Assembly: GCA_017643685.1 (NCBI GenBank)
Contig: JAEPMY010000018.1
Span: forward strand, 1 to 44,161
Source of the DNA: Sneathiella sp.
GTDB lineage: Bacteria > Pseudomonadota > Alphaproteobacteria > Sneathiellales > Sneathiellaceae
Reading direction: 5' to 3'
Length of the DNA stretch: 44,161 bases
Shown here: one piece after another, positions 1 through 9,074 of the stretch
Position numbering within the stretch: position 1 is the first letter of the stretch
How the letters are laid out: each line of letters begins with the position of its first letter
The notes under the pieces: model-generated
The model's database searches: none
What the model saw: the letters and a program-made list of their open reading frames with translations, nothing else
Told to the model about the DNA's origin: nothing
Program-made: the position numbers and the translations under genes

Positions 1-798
1 CAGCGCGGAGAGAAGGATAATTCCAACTATCTACTCTCTCAGGATTTTCCTCAATTTTATGACGTGATCAGTGACGATGCCGTTTTTCTACACACCCAAT
101 ACTCGACACAGTGGGATGGGCTTTCCCACGTGGGGCAGGAGTTTGATGCTGATGATGATGGCATTGCTGAAGTCGTTTATTACAACGGGTATCGTGGTGA
201 TCAACATGTGGGCAAATTTGGTCCCGAGGGAACGATGTATTCCAAAGCGCTGGGGATCGATAGTATGGCGGCAAAGGGGGTGCAAGGGCGCGGCGTAATG
301 ATTGACCTTGAAGGACATTTTGGCCGAGATGCTGTCTCTGTTGGATATGATGATTTAATGCAAATCATGGAAGAAGACGAGGTGGTTGTCGAAAGCGGGG
401 ATATGGTTTGCCTTCACACTGGGTTCGCGACCATGATTGTTGAGATGGCTGGTCAGCCAGACAAAGAGAAACTGCACAACTCATGTGCGACATTGAATGG
501 CCGGGATCAAAAACTTCTCAATTGGATTACAGATAGCGGGCTGTCTGTCTTAATTGCTGATAACTATGCTGTTGAGACCTATCCGGCGAAGCCGGGGCAT
601 GGGGATTGTTGTGCGGCCTTACCAATTCACGAGCATTGCTTGTTTAAGCTGGGCATTCATTTAGGCGAGTTATGGTATTTGGCGGATCTGAATGCCTGGC
701 TGAAAAAGCAAAGGCGATCCCGCTTTTTCCTCACGGCGCCGCCGCTCAGGTTGCCCGGAGCTGTGGGCTCTCCGGCTAATCCGGTTGCGACTGTATAA
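1..798 (+). CDS. Cyclase-family (kynurenine formamidase-like) hydrolase, 5' partial
   Basis: The frame is open from the first base of the window, so the gene starts upstream and its N-terminus is missing. The visible part has the metal-binding stretch QWDGLSHVG and an end (SRFFLTAPPLRLPGAVGSP) typical of the cyclase family PF04199, metal-dependent hydrolases related to bacterial kynurenine formamidase. Substrate cannot be told from sequence; many members act on amides or lactones of aromatic or cyclic acids. An internal GTG at base 64 lies inside the conserved domain and is not the start. The next gene on this strand begins about 110 bases on, after a leader with inverted repeats, so it probably has its own promoter. 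Confidence 0.8.
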   Translation, partial: QRGEKDNSNYLLSQDFPQFYDVISDDAVFLHTQYSTQWDGLSHVGQEFDADDDGIAEVVYYNGYRGDQHVGKFGPEGTMYSKALGIDSMAAKGVQGRGVMIDLEGHFGRDAVSVGYDDLMQIMEEDEVVVESGDMVCLHTGFATMIVEMAGQPDKEKLHNSCATLNGRDQKLLNWITDSGLSVLIADNYAVETYPAKPGHGDCCAALPIHEHCLFKLGIHLGELWYLADLNAWLKKQRRSRFFLTAPPLRLPGAVGSPANPVATV

Positions 799-826
799 GG
801 CTTGTTTTGTGCCACCTATTGCTTAT

Positions 827-879
827 CTGACACATAGCACTTGTGGTGTCAGGGGCAATCTGATAGCTGACACTATGTG
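827..879 (+). promoter_or_regulatory. Overlapping inverted repeats in the nfu leader
   Basis: CTGACAC occurs at 827-833 and again at 867-873, and its complement GTGTCAG lies between them at 846-852, so the middle element can pair with either flank. CACATAG (831-837) also complements CTATGTG (873-879). No T-run follows, so this is not an intrinsic terminator. It could be a repeated operator or a leader with alternative folds. Function is inferred only. Confidence 0.4.
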
Positions 880-907
880 ATGGATTTGCGAAGCTGGAGT
901 GAGTTAC

Positions 908-1798
908 ATGTTTATTCAAACCCTGCCTTTAAAAGATGAAGACAGGATGCAGTTCCTGCCGGGCCGGCAGGTGATGCAAAGTGGATCGATTTCTTTCGAG
1001 AATGAAGAGGCGGCCAAAGGAAGATCTCCCTTGGCGGAGCGCTTGTTTGCTATTCCGGGGGTTGCGGGCGTAGAGCTTGGCGAGGATCAGATCACCATTA
1101 CAAAGGTCGCTGCATCTGAAAAAGGGGCCATGTGGATACAGCTGAAGCCTATGGTGCTCGCTGCGATCATGGACCACTACATGACGGGTATGCCCGTTAT
1201 GAACGGCCCTGTGGAGGTGCCAGCAAGCGAAGCCAATTACACCGAGGCAGAGCGGAAGATTGTTGATTCTGTTAAAGAACTCGTTGAAGAGCGTATTCGC
1301 GCGCAAATTCAGGAAGATGGCGGTGACGTTGCGTTTAAAGCCTATGATCCTGAAGATGGTACTATTATTCTAGAAATGGATAGCAGTGGCCTTAGCACGC
1401 CCGCGTTTGGAACCCAGATTAAAATCGAAAACACGCTTAAGCATTTTGTGCCAGAGGTGAGCCGTGTCCGGTTCGAGCGGATGGTTGATGAAAGCGCCGA
1501 TGATGGTGAAGACCGCCCCGGCCTTAAAACACCGGAAGCAGAAACCATTAAAATTCTGCTTGAGACACGTATCAATCCAGCAATTGCCGCACATGGTGGT
1601 TACATCAATCTTATCGATATCCAAAAAGATATCGCTTATGTGGAAATGGCGGGCGGGTGTCAGGGCTGCGGAATGGCCGATGCGACGCTTAAGCAAGGGG
1701 TTGAAGTCGAAATAAAGCGTGCAGTTCCGGCTATTTCACAGGTTCTGGACGTTACAGACCATGCCGGTGGCACAAATCCTTATTATACTGGATATTGA
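908..1798 (+). CDS. Nfu-type Fe-S cluster carrier with an extra degenerate NifU domain
   Basis: Predicted iron-sulfur cluster scaffold/carrier that hands clusters to apo-proteins in the cytoplasm. Residues 1-97 form an Nfu N-terminal domain (starts MFIQT). A first NifU-like domain follows at about 115-192, but the usual CxxC is replaced by SSGL at 159-162. A second NifU domain at about 210-285 keeps C251-x2-C254 and resembles the C-terminal domain of E. coli NfuA, including a late YY. At 296 residues it is longer than the common alphaproteobacterial Nfu of about 185. ATG at 908 is preferred over GTG at 899 because GGAG lies 8 bases before it and family members begin MFIQT. It ends three bases before a convergent small gene. 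Confidence 0.85.
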   Translation: MFIQTLPLKDEDRMQFLPGRQVMQSGSISFENEEAAKGRSPLAERLFAIPGVAGVELGEDQITITKVAASEKGAMWIQLKPMVLAAIMDHYMTGMPVMNGPVEVPASEANYTEAERKIVDSVKELVEERIRAQIQEDGGDVAFKAYDPEDGTIILEMDSSGLSTPAFGTQIKIENTLKHFVPEVSRVRFERMVDESADDGEDRPGLKTPEAETIKILLETRINPAIAAHGGYINLIDIQKDIAYVEMAGGCQGCGMADATLKQGVEVEIKRAVPAISQVLDVTDHAGGTNPYYTGY

Positions 1799-1801
1799 TC
1801 C

Positions 1802-2020
1802 TCAGTCCTCTGGATCGAGACATTCAATCGCCTTGATGACGAAGCCATGTTCGGAGCGATATTTTCGCTGCATGATATTCCATGCTTCGTCCAAGGAGTT
1901 TGCTTTTAATTCGAAATAGTGGGTGTCAGCCCAATCGTCATTAAGGTCTTTATGGTGCAGACCTTCTTTGAGCGCGCTCAAGACGTCTTCGTTGTAGATG
2001 GCTGCTTCAAACCGTTTCAT
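1802..2020 (-). CDS. Small conserved-looking protein of unknown function (72 aa)
   Basis: I do not recognise this protein. It is 72 residues, mixed charge, without signal peptide, membrane segment or cysteine pattern. Its end abuts the end of nfu, and it is divergent from the phosphatidyltransferase gene with 190 bases between them that can hold both promoters. Tight packing between neighbours and protein-like composition (aromatic residues spaced through a charged chain) support it being real. No strong Shine-Dalgarno sequence is visible before its ATG. Confidence 0.55.
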   Translation of the reverse strand: MKRFEAAIYNEDVLSALKEGLHHKDLNDDWADTHYFELKANSLDEAWNIMQRKYRSEHGFVIKAIECLDPED

Positions 2021-2210
2021 TACTCGCCCGTTTATTAGTACTGAATGTAGGCAGAATGTAAGACGATAACGGTTAACAGTTCATTATTGAACAACTCTTC
2101 TTCAAAGTATTTTGCTCAAATTTTTGCGATCAGGTTGCTTTTCAGTTTACAAATGACAGCCTTCTTTTATGTACAATAGTCTTTAACATTTTGAAGAAGC
2201 TTGTATTTCC

Positions 2211-2816
2211 ATGTTTGATGCGGCGTTAAGGCAATATATTGATCCTCCTCTAAATTCTTTAGGGGCGAAAGTTGTTGCGACCGGGATCTCAGCTAACGTG
2301 GTTACTGTCATCGGCTTTTTAGTCGGAATGACAGCCATTCCATTTATCGTTCATGAGCAGTATTTGATTGCTTTGGGGCTGATACTGATTAACCGGATCT
2401 TCGATGGGTTGGACGGGGCCGTAGCGCGCCATTCCATTATATCAGACTTTGGTGGTTATCTGGATATTGTTAGTGATTTTGTTTTCTATTCAGGAATTGT
2501 GTTTGCGTTCGCTTGGGCACGACCAGAAAACACACTTGTCGCAGCTTTCCTGATTTTCAGTTTTATGGGAACGGCATCTACATTTCTGGCTTATGCTGCT
2601 ATGGCTGCGAAACATAATATTTCCACAGATATTCGCGGGATTAAGTCCCTATATTATTTAGGTGGCCTTGCAGAAGGGGCGGAGACAATTTTTGTTTTTA
2701 TTCTGTTCTGCCTGTTGCCTGACTATTTTCTATGGATCGCATTTATCTTTGGCGTGATGTGCTGGATTACAACGGCGACACGGGTTTATGCCGCCTATGT
2801 AACCTTTAAAGATTAG
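2211..2816 (+). CDS. CDP-alcohol phosphatidyltransferase family membrane protein
   Basis: Integral inner-membrane enzyme that would transfer a phosphatidyl group from a CDP-lipid to an alcohol. The family signature D-x2-DG-x2-AR-x7-G-x3-D-x3-D is complete at residues 65-89 (starts DGLDGAVAR), so the catalytic aspartates are present. Hydrophobic segments around 30-47, 50-62, 95-110, 115-132 and 160-195 match the expected multi-pass fold. The acceptor alcohol cannot be told; it is not obviously PgsA or PssA. A TACAAT hexamer at 2172-2177 may be its -10 element, but no good -35 was found. It is convergent with the next gene with only three bases between. Confidence 0.85.
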   Translation: MFDAALRQYIDPPLNSLGAKVVATGISANVVTVIGFLVGMTAIPFIVHEQYLIALGLILINRIFDGLDGAVARHSIISDFGGYLDIVSDFVFYSGIVFAFAWARPENTLVAAFLIFSFMGTASTFLAYAAMAAKHNISTDIRGIKSLYYLGGLAEGAETIFVFILFCLLPDYFLWIAFIFGVMCWITTATRVYAAYVTFKD

Positions 2817-2819
2817 CTG

Positions 2820-3305
2820 TTATTTTGCCCGGCTTGCCCAGCTTTCCAGATCTTTCTTGAGGATTTTGAGAGCAGGTTTATCCAAGTTTTCCAGCCATAG
2901 ACGGAAACCGCGTTTCAAATCATCTGCTTTTAGGTCTTCGTCATATGCATTGAAAAGCAGAAATTTAAACTCATCCAGCGTATCGCACTCAAAATCATTG
3001 TCTTTCGGATCGAAATCACGGATTTTCTGCTCCGCTTCAGGCAAGCTTGTTGCCGCATAAAACGGAATTTCTTCTTCCAGATTGAAGCCACCCCATTCAA
3101 GCCACCACGCTTCGCTTTGACTATCGCCAAGATCCCACGCATAGGATACTTCAGCTTCGATTTCTTTTGCGGTTTCGCGTGTGGCTTGTTCCAGATCTGT
3201 TGCGTTGGTGGTCACGCTTAACTTGACCGGGGCGATCTTGAAATACCCAACATCGCCCTCATTCCAACTCTGGAAATATTTGGAAAGTTCTTTATATGCG
3301 CTCAT
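2820..3305 (-). CDS. Unknown acidic protein (161 aa)
   Basis: I do not recognise a family. The protein is acidic, rich in Trp, Phe and Tyr (for example AWWLEWGG near the middle), soluble by eye, and has no signal peptide. ATG at 3305 (MSAYKE) is used; a GTG at 3317 would add MRLN and has GAGG four bases upstream, so the start is uncertain. It lies 27 bases downstream of the S4-domain gene on the same strand and is probably the last gene of the helicase-S4 operon. In several alphaproteobacteria a ferredoxin gene occupies this place; this protein has no cysteine-rich pattern and is not a ferredoxin. Confidence 0.65.
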   Translation of the reverse strand: MSAYKELSKYFQSWNEGDVGYFKIAPVKLSVTTNATDLEQATRETAKEIEAEVSYAWDLGDSQSEAWWLEWGGFNLEEEIPFYAATSLPEAEQKIRDFDPKDNDFECDTLDEFKFLLFNAYDEDLKADDLKRGFRLWLENLDKPALKILKKDLESWASRAK

Positions 3306-3332
3306 GTTCAGTCTCACTCAGCCTCATGCAGA

Positions 3333-3758
3333 TCACATAGGATCATCTGATTTATGACGTAATTTTTCAAGGGCTCGGCGGTCCGCTTTTGTCGGTCGTC
3401 CCGCTCCCTTTTCCCGCTCGAAGCCGGGTTTGTTCAAAATTGCAGTTTCTTTATCTGCTGCAGGTTTATCTTCCTTGGGGGCCAGATCTTCATAAAGACC
3501 TTGTGCCTCAGGGGCTGGGCCCCGTCTGCTACCGATGTTGATGATTTTGATGACCCGTATGTCTTTCCCTTGTGGAAAAGTGAGGACATCACCAGCTTTC
3601 ACGCTTACGCTAGGCTTGGCAATTACAACACTGTTAAGACGAACTTTCCGTCCTTGAACAAGCTTTGCCGCCAAACTACGACTTTTGAAAAAACGGGCAA
3701 ACCAAAGCCAGCGATCCACGCGGATGGATGTTTCTACTCCGGACTGCCCGTTTTCCAT
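3333..3758 (-). CDS. S4-domain RNA-binding protein (Hsp15-like)
   Basis: Residues 11-70 form an S4 RNA-binding domain (RVDRWLWFARFFKSRSLA start, then VRLN and the GD-V-L-F strand). The family includes Hsp15, which binds 50S subunits carrying stalled nascent chains; here a role in RNA or ribosome binding is inferred. The C-terminal half is a charged, probably disordered tail. It starts three bases after the helicase stop, so the two are translationally linked. Length, 141 residues, is usual for the alphaproteobacterial version. Confidence 0.87.
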   Translation of the reverse strand: MENGQSGVETSIRVDRWLWFARFFKSRSLAAKLVQGRKVRLNSVVIAKPSVSVKAGDVLTFPQGKDIRVIKIINIGSRRGPAPEAQGLYEDLAPKEDKPAADKETAILNKPGFEREKGAGRPTKADRRALEKLRHKSDDPM

Positions 3759-3761
3759 TGC

Positions 3762-6632
3762 TTACTTGTTTTTCAAAGACTGTAGAACCGCGAATGGCGA
3801 ATCTGGATCAATCTCTTTTCTGCCTTGGTTCGGCTTTGAACTCATTGGACCACGTGGTTTGCCGCCCTTACCTTTTGCAGGGCCTTTCTTGCCAGCTGGC
3901 TTCCCACCTTTGCGCGGTGCATGCGGTTTGGCGGATTTGCGCTTTTTGAACGGTGCTCTTTGATAAGTAAGCTCCTCACCTTCTCCTTTGGCTTCGTAGC
4001 CGAGGTATTTAAGGATCAGAGTGAACTGTTCACGCGTTGTGCCAACCAAAGACAGCATCTCGTGGGTTGGTTTGAAAGCCAAATTACGAGGTTTGTCTTT
4101 ACCCTCTGAAGACGGTTTTTCAACCTCTTCAGGCACAGGGGTTTCTTCCGCCGCTGTCTCAACCTGAGCTTCAGGGGTCTCAGTCTGCGTGCCTGGAGCC
4201 ACAGCTTCTGCTGTGGCTTCTGACTCAGTTTCAGTTGCTGTTTCAGCAGGCGCTTCCGTCACAGGTGCCTCTGCGTCTGGTTGCTCAGACGCCGTGCCCT
4301 CTGCAGGTTTTTCGCCCGCTTTGGTTGCTTCCGCAGGCTTTTGCGGCTCTTCTAAAAGGCCACGGGAGGCGCGGCGCAGCATGCCTGCCAAACGGTCCAG
4401 CATGTCAAGGCGTACGGCTAGATTGTCATAAAGCGCGTAACCAGCAGTTAACCAGTAGGAACGTGGTAGTTTTTCGGTAACTTCAAAAGAAACACGTCCC
4501 GCAGGAGGTGCCGCAGGAATTTCTTTGCGCTCTTCATTGATGGCCCAAAGTAGGCATCGCAGCGATGTTGGATCCGGTTTCAGGAGAAGAGGCATGAAGA
4601 CATGTTCATAGCCAACGCGAAGTCCCCCAAATTTAAGACGGCCAAAGTCCTTCTTATCCAGCAGGCGTATTTGATCGTTCACCACATAGCGTGGCAGAAC
4701 TCCCATATTTTCACTAACCTGGAAAGCAATTCCTCGTGCAGCGCCTGTCAGAGGAAGATCGGACAATTTTGCCAATTGACCCAGACGTGTCTGAATTTGG
4801 CTCAAGATCCAATCATTCAGACGCTTTGTCGCCGCATCAAGAGGCGCACCGTTCAATTGCTCGCTGGCCAACAGAATGACTTTTGGGCGAAGGGCTGAAT
4901 CGCCTTTGGTCAGGCGTCCTACAACCATCTCGCGCCAAATGACCTCTGCTTTTTCATTCAGGCTGATATCTTCATCTGCGGCCGCGGCAAGTTCTTGCGC
5001 TCGGGTCGTAATCGCTTGGACTACCGCTTTGTTCCCAACGTTTCGCAGGGTCCGTGCCTCTGCGCTATTGGCGGACATATCCGCGGCGAAACGCAATCCT
5101 TCAAGTGTTCCAATGAAGTGACCTTCAACGTGCACGTCACCGGCTTCGTTAATTTCTGCTTCCAATTGACTACTGTCTTTCAATTTACGCACCAATGCAG
5201 AGGTGCGGCGATCTACAAATCTTTGCGTCAAACGCTCATGCAGAGCATCTGATAGCGTATCTTCTATTCTACGGGCAACTTCTTGCCAATGCTTATAATC
5301 ATCTACCCAGTCCTGAACATGGGAAATATAGGTCCAAGTGCGCGTATGAGCAATGCGTGTTGCCAAAGTATCAATATCACCATCGGTTTTTTTAAGCCGT
5401 TTCAAGTGAGAATTGATCCAATCCGGCGAGAGTTTACCCGACGGATTTTGAAGTTTTATGAAAACATCTTTAATCAGTCGGATATGCACATCATGCATTG
5501 TTTTCCTAAAATCCGGGATCTGGCAAACCTGCCATAGCTGACGGACTGTCGCTGCATTTTGTGAGTATTGCTGAATGTCCGCGTCTTTTGAAAGAGACTT
5601 CAGGCTTCGATAGTCGTCGGGCTCTCTTGGGGAGATCATACCTTTGTATTTCGGCGGCTTTTCAAGCGCCCGTAATAAATCGCGGACGGTATTGAAGTCC
5701 AGATTTCGGTTGCGCCACGTGATGTGTTTGATCGGCTCAAAGCGGTGATCTTCAATCTGTTCAATGAGTTCAGGGTCTAGTGGTTGTACATTTGCTGTCA
5801 CACCAAAGCTGCCGTCATTCATATGGCGGCCCGCACGTCCTGCGATTTGTGCCATTTCATTCACAGAGAGGCTTCGGCCCATAACACCATCGAATTTATA
5901 GGTACTGGCGAACGCAACGTGATCGATATCCATGTTGAGCCCCATACCGATAGCGTCGGTCGCAACAAGGTAATCCACTTCACCTGACTGATAGAGCTCG
6001 ACTTGCGCGTTCCTTGTCCGGGGTGAGAGGCTTCCCATGACAACTGCGGCGCCGCCGCGCTGACGCCTGACCAGTTCCGCAATGGCGTACACATCGTTCG
6101 AAGAAAATGTCACGATTGCCGAGCGTGATGGCAACCGAGAGATTTTTTTAGGTCCTTTGTAGGTGAGCCGGGAGAATCGCTCTCGGGTAATGAATTGTGC
6201 AGTCGGGATCAGTTTCTGGATCCAGCCCCTCACGGTGTCAGCACCAAGGAACATGGTTTCCTGTTTACCGCGGGCGTGTAATAGACGATCCGTAAAAGTG
6301 TGCCCCCGTTCTGGATCCGCGACCAGTTGGATTTCGTCCACTGCGACGAATTGAAACCCTCTATCCAGAGGCATGGCCTCAACAGTGCAGACAAAATAAG
6401 AGGCTTGGGGGGGGATGATTTTTTCTTCCCCTGTCACAAGTGCGACATTCGCAGCCCCTTTAACGCTGACAATTCGGTCATAAATTTCGCGGGCAAGTAA
6501 GCGCAAAGGCAGGCCGATGACACCATCGCTATGTGCCATCATCCGTTCAACGGCGAGATGGGTTTTTCCCGTATTTGTGGGCCCCAGAACGGCCGTTACC
6601 CGGCTGTTATGAAGACTTAAATCCAGAGACAT
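3762..6632 (-). CDS. SUV3-like superfamily 2 RNA helicase with acidic linker and basic tail
   Basis: ATP-dependent helicase of the SUV3/MgpS group. Motif I is GPTNTGKT at 17-24, motif II is DEIQ at 99-102 (typical of SUV3 rather than DEAD), motif V is ATDAIGMGLN at 224-233 and motif VI is QIAGRAGRH at 262-270. A long helical region follows. From about 761 the chain becomes a Glu/Ala/Pro/Thr-rich linker, then a small possible fold (about 850-892), a Lys/Gly/Pro tail (about 895-938) and a final DPDSPFAVL motif at 942-950. Mitochondrial SUV3 works in RNA decay; an RNA turnover role is inferred. AAGG lies 7 bases before the ATG. It heads an operon with the S4 gene and is divergent from the mutase. 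Confidence 0.9.
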   Translation of the reverse strand: MSLDLSLHNSRVTAVLGPTNTGKTHLAVERMMAHSDGVIGLPLRLLAREIYDRIVSVKGAANVALVTGEEKIIPPQASYFVCTVEAMPLDRGFQFVAVDEIQLVADPERGHTFTDRLLHARGKQETMFLGADTVRGWIQKLIPTAQFITRERFSRLTYKGPKKISRLPSRSAIVTFSSNDVYAIAELVRRQRGGAAVVMGSLSPRTRNAQVELYQSGEVDYLVATDAIGMGLNMDIDHVAFASTYKFDGVMGRSLSVNEMAQIAGRAGRHMNDGSFGVTANVQPLDPELIEQIEDHRFEPIKHITWRNRNLDFNTVRDLLRALEKPPKYKGMISPREPDDYRSLKSLSKDADIQQYSQNAATVRQLWQVCQIPDFRKTMHDVHIRLIKDVFIKLQNPSGKLSPDWINSHLKRLKKTDGDIDTLATRIAHTRTWTYISHVQDWVDDYKHWQEVARRIEDTLSDALHERLTQRFVDRRTSALVRKLKDSSQLEAEINEAGDVHVEGHFIGTLEGLRFAADMSANSAEARTLRNVGNKAVVQAITTRAQELAAAADEDISLNEKAEVIWREMVVGRLTKGDSALRPKVILLASEQLNGAPLDAATKRLNDWILSQIQTRLGQLAKLSDLPLTGAARGIAFQVSENMGVLPRYVVNDQIRLLDKKDFGRLKFGGLRVGYEHVFMPLLLKPDPTSLRCLLWAINEERKEIPAAPPAGRVSFEVTEKLPRSYWLTAGYALYDNLAVRLDMLDRLAGMLRRASRGLLEEPQKPAEATKAGEKPAEGTASEQPDAEAPVTEAPAETATETESEATAEAVAPGTQTETPEAQVETAAEETPVPEEVEKPSSEGKDKPRNLAFKPTHEMLSLVGTTREQFTLILKYLGYEAKGEGEELTYQRAPFKKRKSAKPHAPRKGGKPAGKKGPAKGKGGKPRGPMSSKPNQGRKEIDPDSPFAVLQSLKNK

Positions 6633-6859
6633 AAGTCTGCCTTACCTTAAAACGCGTCTTAAATCACGGGCATCCCCGTTGCCCCATAGATAGCAACTTG
6701 CCTCTTAATCGCAAGGAATTTGATTTTTGAGGCTTTTAACATTTAAAAATTGCACTTTTGCCAAACGACCGTTAGCTTAAGCGCGAAAATTGGCGTATTA
6801 TGTGCGTCTCTGGTATAAGCCAAAAGAAACAAAACCGCCGAAAAACGGGGTCCGGGAAA

Positions 6860-6889
6860 TTGACATTCTGCAGTGGTGCGGTGCACAAT
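6860..6889 (+). promoter_or_regulatory. Candidate promoter of methylmalonyl-CoA mutase
   Basis: TTGACA at 6860-6865 and CACAAT at 6884-6889 are 18 bases apart. Transcription would begin near 6896, about 20 bases before the ATG at 6916, which supports that start over a longer reading frame. The rest of the 6633-6915 spacer shows nothing else I can name and must also hold the divergent helicase promoter. Confidence 0.5.
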
Positions 6890-6915
6890 CGCGCCAAAAA
6901 AGAGGAATTAGGGAT

Positions 6916-9063
6916 ATGAGCGAATTTCCAAAACCCACTCTTAATGAATGGGAAGAGCAAGCAGAGAAAGAGCTGCGGGGACGGAAACTGGAAGATTTGA
7001 CTTGGGATACACCCGAGGGAATCGCCGTTAAGCCGCTATACACTGCTGAGGATGTAAAAGAATTACCATTGGAAGATGAACTTCCAGGCTTTGCACCATA
7101 TAAACGCGGTGTTCGCTCCACCATGTATGCGAACCGTCCTTGGACTGTTCGTCAGTATGCCGGTTTCTCAACAGCAGAAGAATCAAACGCTTTTTATCGC
7201 CGCAACTTGGCCGCGGGTCAAAAGGGCCTTTCGGTTGCATTCGATCTGGCAACTCACCGTGGTTATGACAGTGATCACCCGCGCGTAGTTGGTGATGTTG
7301 GTAAAGCAGGTGTTGCGATTGATTCGGTCGAGGACATGAAAATCCTGTTTGACGGTATTCCGCTCGATGAAATGTCTGTCTCAATGACAATGAACGGTGC
7401 TGTTCTTCCAATTTTGGCAAACTATATTGTCGCAGCAGAAGAGCAAGGGGTCATTCCAGACAAATTAGCTGGCACCATTCAGAATGATATTCTGAAAGAG
7501 TTCATGGTACGGAATACTTATATCTATCCGCCTGAGCCCAGCATGCGCATTATCGGTGACATTATTGGGTACACGTCCAAGAATATGCCGCGCTTTAACT
7601 CCATTTCCATTTCCGGCTATCACATGCAGGAAGCGGGAGCTACTCAGGTTCAAGAGCTTGCATTTACGATTGCGGATGGGTTGGAATATGCCCGCGCTGC
7701 GATGGCTTCTGGCCTGAAAATCGATGATTTTGCACCGCGCCTCAGTTTCTTCTTTGCGATCGGAATGAATTTCTTCATGGAAATCGCGAAATTGCGGGCG
7801 GCGCGTGTTCTTTGGGCACGTGTCATGAAGCAGTTTGATCCTCAAAAGCCTCAGTCATTGATGTTGCGGACGCACTGCCAGACATCTGGAGTTAGTCTGA
7901 CTGAGCAAGATCCTTACAATAATGTTATCCGCACAGCATATGAGGCTATGGCAGCCGCACTTGGTGGCACTCAGAGCCTTCACACGAATGCGCTGGACGA
8001 AGCGATCGCGTTGCCCACGGATTTCTCCGCTCGTATTGCGCGGAACACGCAGTTGATCCTTCAGGAAGAAACTGGTGTGCCGGCGGTCGTCGATCCGCTG
8101 GGGGGAAGTTATTATATCGAAAGCCTGACGAATTCTTTGATCGAAGATGCTTGGAAGCTAATCGAAGAGGTTGAAGAGCTGGGCGGTATGACAAAAGCCG
8201 TTGAAAGCGGAATGCCGAAGCTTCAAATCGAAGAATCAGCAGCGCGACGTCAGGCTCGTATCGACCGCGGTGAAGAAGTGATCGTTGGTGTGAATAAATA
8301 CAAGATCACAGAAGACGATAGTAATATCGAAATCCTTGATGTGGATAATACGGAGGTTCTTCGTCAGCAGGTTGCTCGTCTTGAGAAAATCCGGGCAACA
8401 CGTGATGAAGCCGCGTGTCAGGCGGCGTTGGATGCGCTGACGGAAGGTGCACGTGGTGGTGAGAACTTGCTGGAGCTATGTGTGAATGCGGCACGTGTTC
8501 GGGCAACGGTTGGGGAGATTTCTGACGCCATGGAAAAAGTGTTTGATCGTCATCGTGCGGAAATCCGCTCTATCAGCGGTGTGTATGGTGCTGCCTATGA
8601 AGGCGATGCAGGTTTTGAACAGATCCAGAAAGATATCGAAGGGTTTGCCGCCGAGACAGGGCGCCGTCCGCGTATGCTGGTTGTGAAACTGGGGCAGGAT
8701 GGCCATGATCGCGGTGCGAAGGTTATTGCGACCGCCTTTGCCGATATTGGATTTGATGTGGATGTTGGGCCATTGTTCCAGACGCCTGCTGAAGCGGCGA
8801 AAGATGCAGTGGAAAGCGACGTTCATGTGATTGGTATCTCTTCGCAAGCCGCAGGGCATAAAACTTTGGTGCCTCAGATCATTGAAGAGCTGAAAAAACA
8901 GGATGCTGGTGACATTCTCGTCGTATGCGGCGGTGTTATTCCGGCTCAGGATTATGACGCTCTCTATGATGCTGGTGTGTCTGCTATTTATGGGCCAGGT
9001 ACAAACATCCCGGCCGCAGCAGCAGAGGTTCTTGAGTTGATCCGTAAACAACAGGCGGCTTGA
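6916..9063 (+). CDS. scpA: Methylmalonyl-CoA mutase, cobalamin-binding large subunit
   Basis: Adenosylcobalamin-dependent enzyme interconverting (R)-methylmalonyl-CoA and succinyl-CoA in the cytoplasm. The N-terminal TIM barrel shows [16 protein letters not shown] at 71-86 and the substrate-site pair Y235-H236. The C-terminal B12 domain carries D595-G-H597-D-R-G600, where H597 is the lower cobalt ligand. From ATG 6916 it is 715 residues, the normal length; AGAGGA at 6901-6906 is a good ribosome-binding site. No small subunit gene is adjacent. The mutase chaperone gene meaB lies 1.6 kb downstream and the cobaltochelatase genes are nearby, so cofactor supply and repair are encoded close together. 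Confidence 0.97.
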   Translation: MSEFPKPTLNEWEEQAEKELRGRKLEDLTWDTPEGIAVKPLYTAEDVKELPLEDELPGFAPYKRGVRSTMYANRPWTVRQYAGFSTAEESNAFYRRNLAAGQKGLSVAFDLATHRGYDSDHPRVVGDVGKAGVAIDSVEDMKILFDGIPLDEMSVSMTMNGAVLPILANYIVAAEEQGVIPDKLAGTIQNDILKEFMVRNTYIYPPEPSMRIIGDIIGYTSKNMPRFNSISISGYHMQEAGATQVQELAFTIADGLEYARAAMASGLKIDDFAPRLSFFFAIGMNFFMEIAKLRAARVLWARVMKQFDPQKPQSLMLRTHCQTSGVSLTEQDPYNNVIRTAYEAMAAALGGTQSLHTNALDEAIALPTDFSARIARNTQLILQEETGVPAVVDPLGGSYYIESLTNSLIEDAWKLIEEVEELGGMTKAVESGMPKLQIEESAARRQARIDRGEEVIVGVNKYKITEDDSNIEILDVDNTEVLRQQVARLEKIRATRDEAACQAALDALTEGARGGENLLELCVNAARVRATVGEISDAMEKVFDRHRAEIRSISGVYGAAYEGDAGFEQIQKDIEGFAAETGRRPRMLVVKLGQDGHDRGAKVIATAFADIGFDVDVGPLFQTPAEAAKDAVESDVHVIGISSQAAGHKTLVPQIIEELKKQDAGDILVVCGGVIPAQDYDALYDAGVSAIYGPGTNIPAAAAEVLELIRKQQAA

Positions 9064-9074
9064 CGCCTAAGGAA

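Noticed and set aside
2079-2092. GTTCA-TTAT-TGAAC inverted repeat between the 72-residue gene and the phosphatidyltransferase gene.
   Set aside because: Only five base pairs in AT-rich DNA; expected often by chance.
4089-4352. Repetitive-looking sequence in the helicase gene.
   Set aside because: It encodes the Glu/Ala/Pro/Thr-rich linker and is not a nucleotide tandem repeat.
6790-6915. In-frame extension of the mutase N-terminus by 42 residues.
   Set aside because: It would cross the likely promoter at 6860-6889, has no ribosome-binding site, and the family starts near MSEFPKP.
8476-9051. A 191-codon minus-strand frame opposite the B12 domain of the mutase.
   Set aside because: Shadow of a conserved coding region; composition not protein-like.
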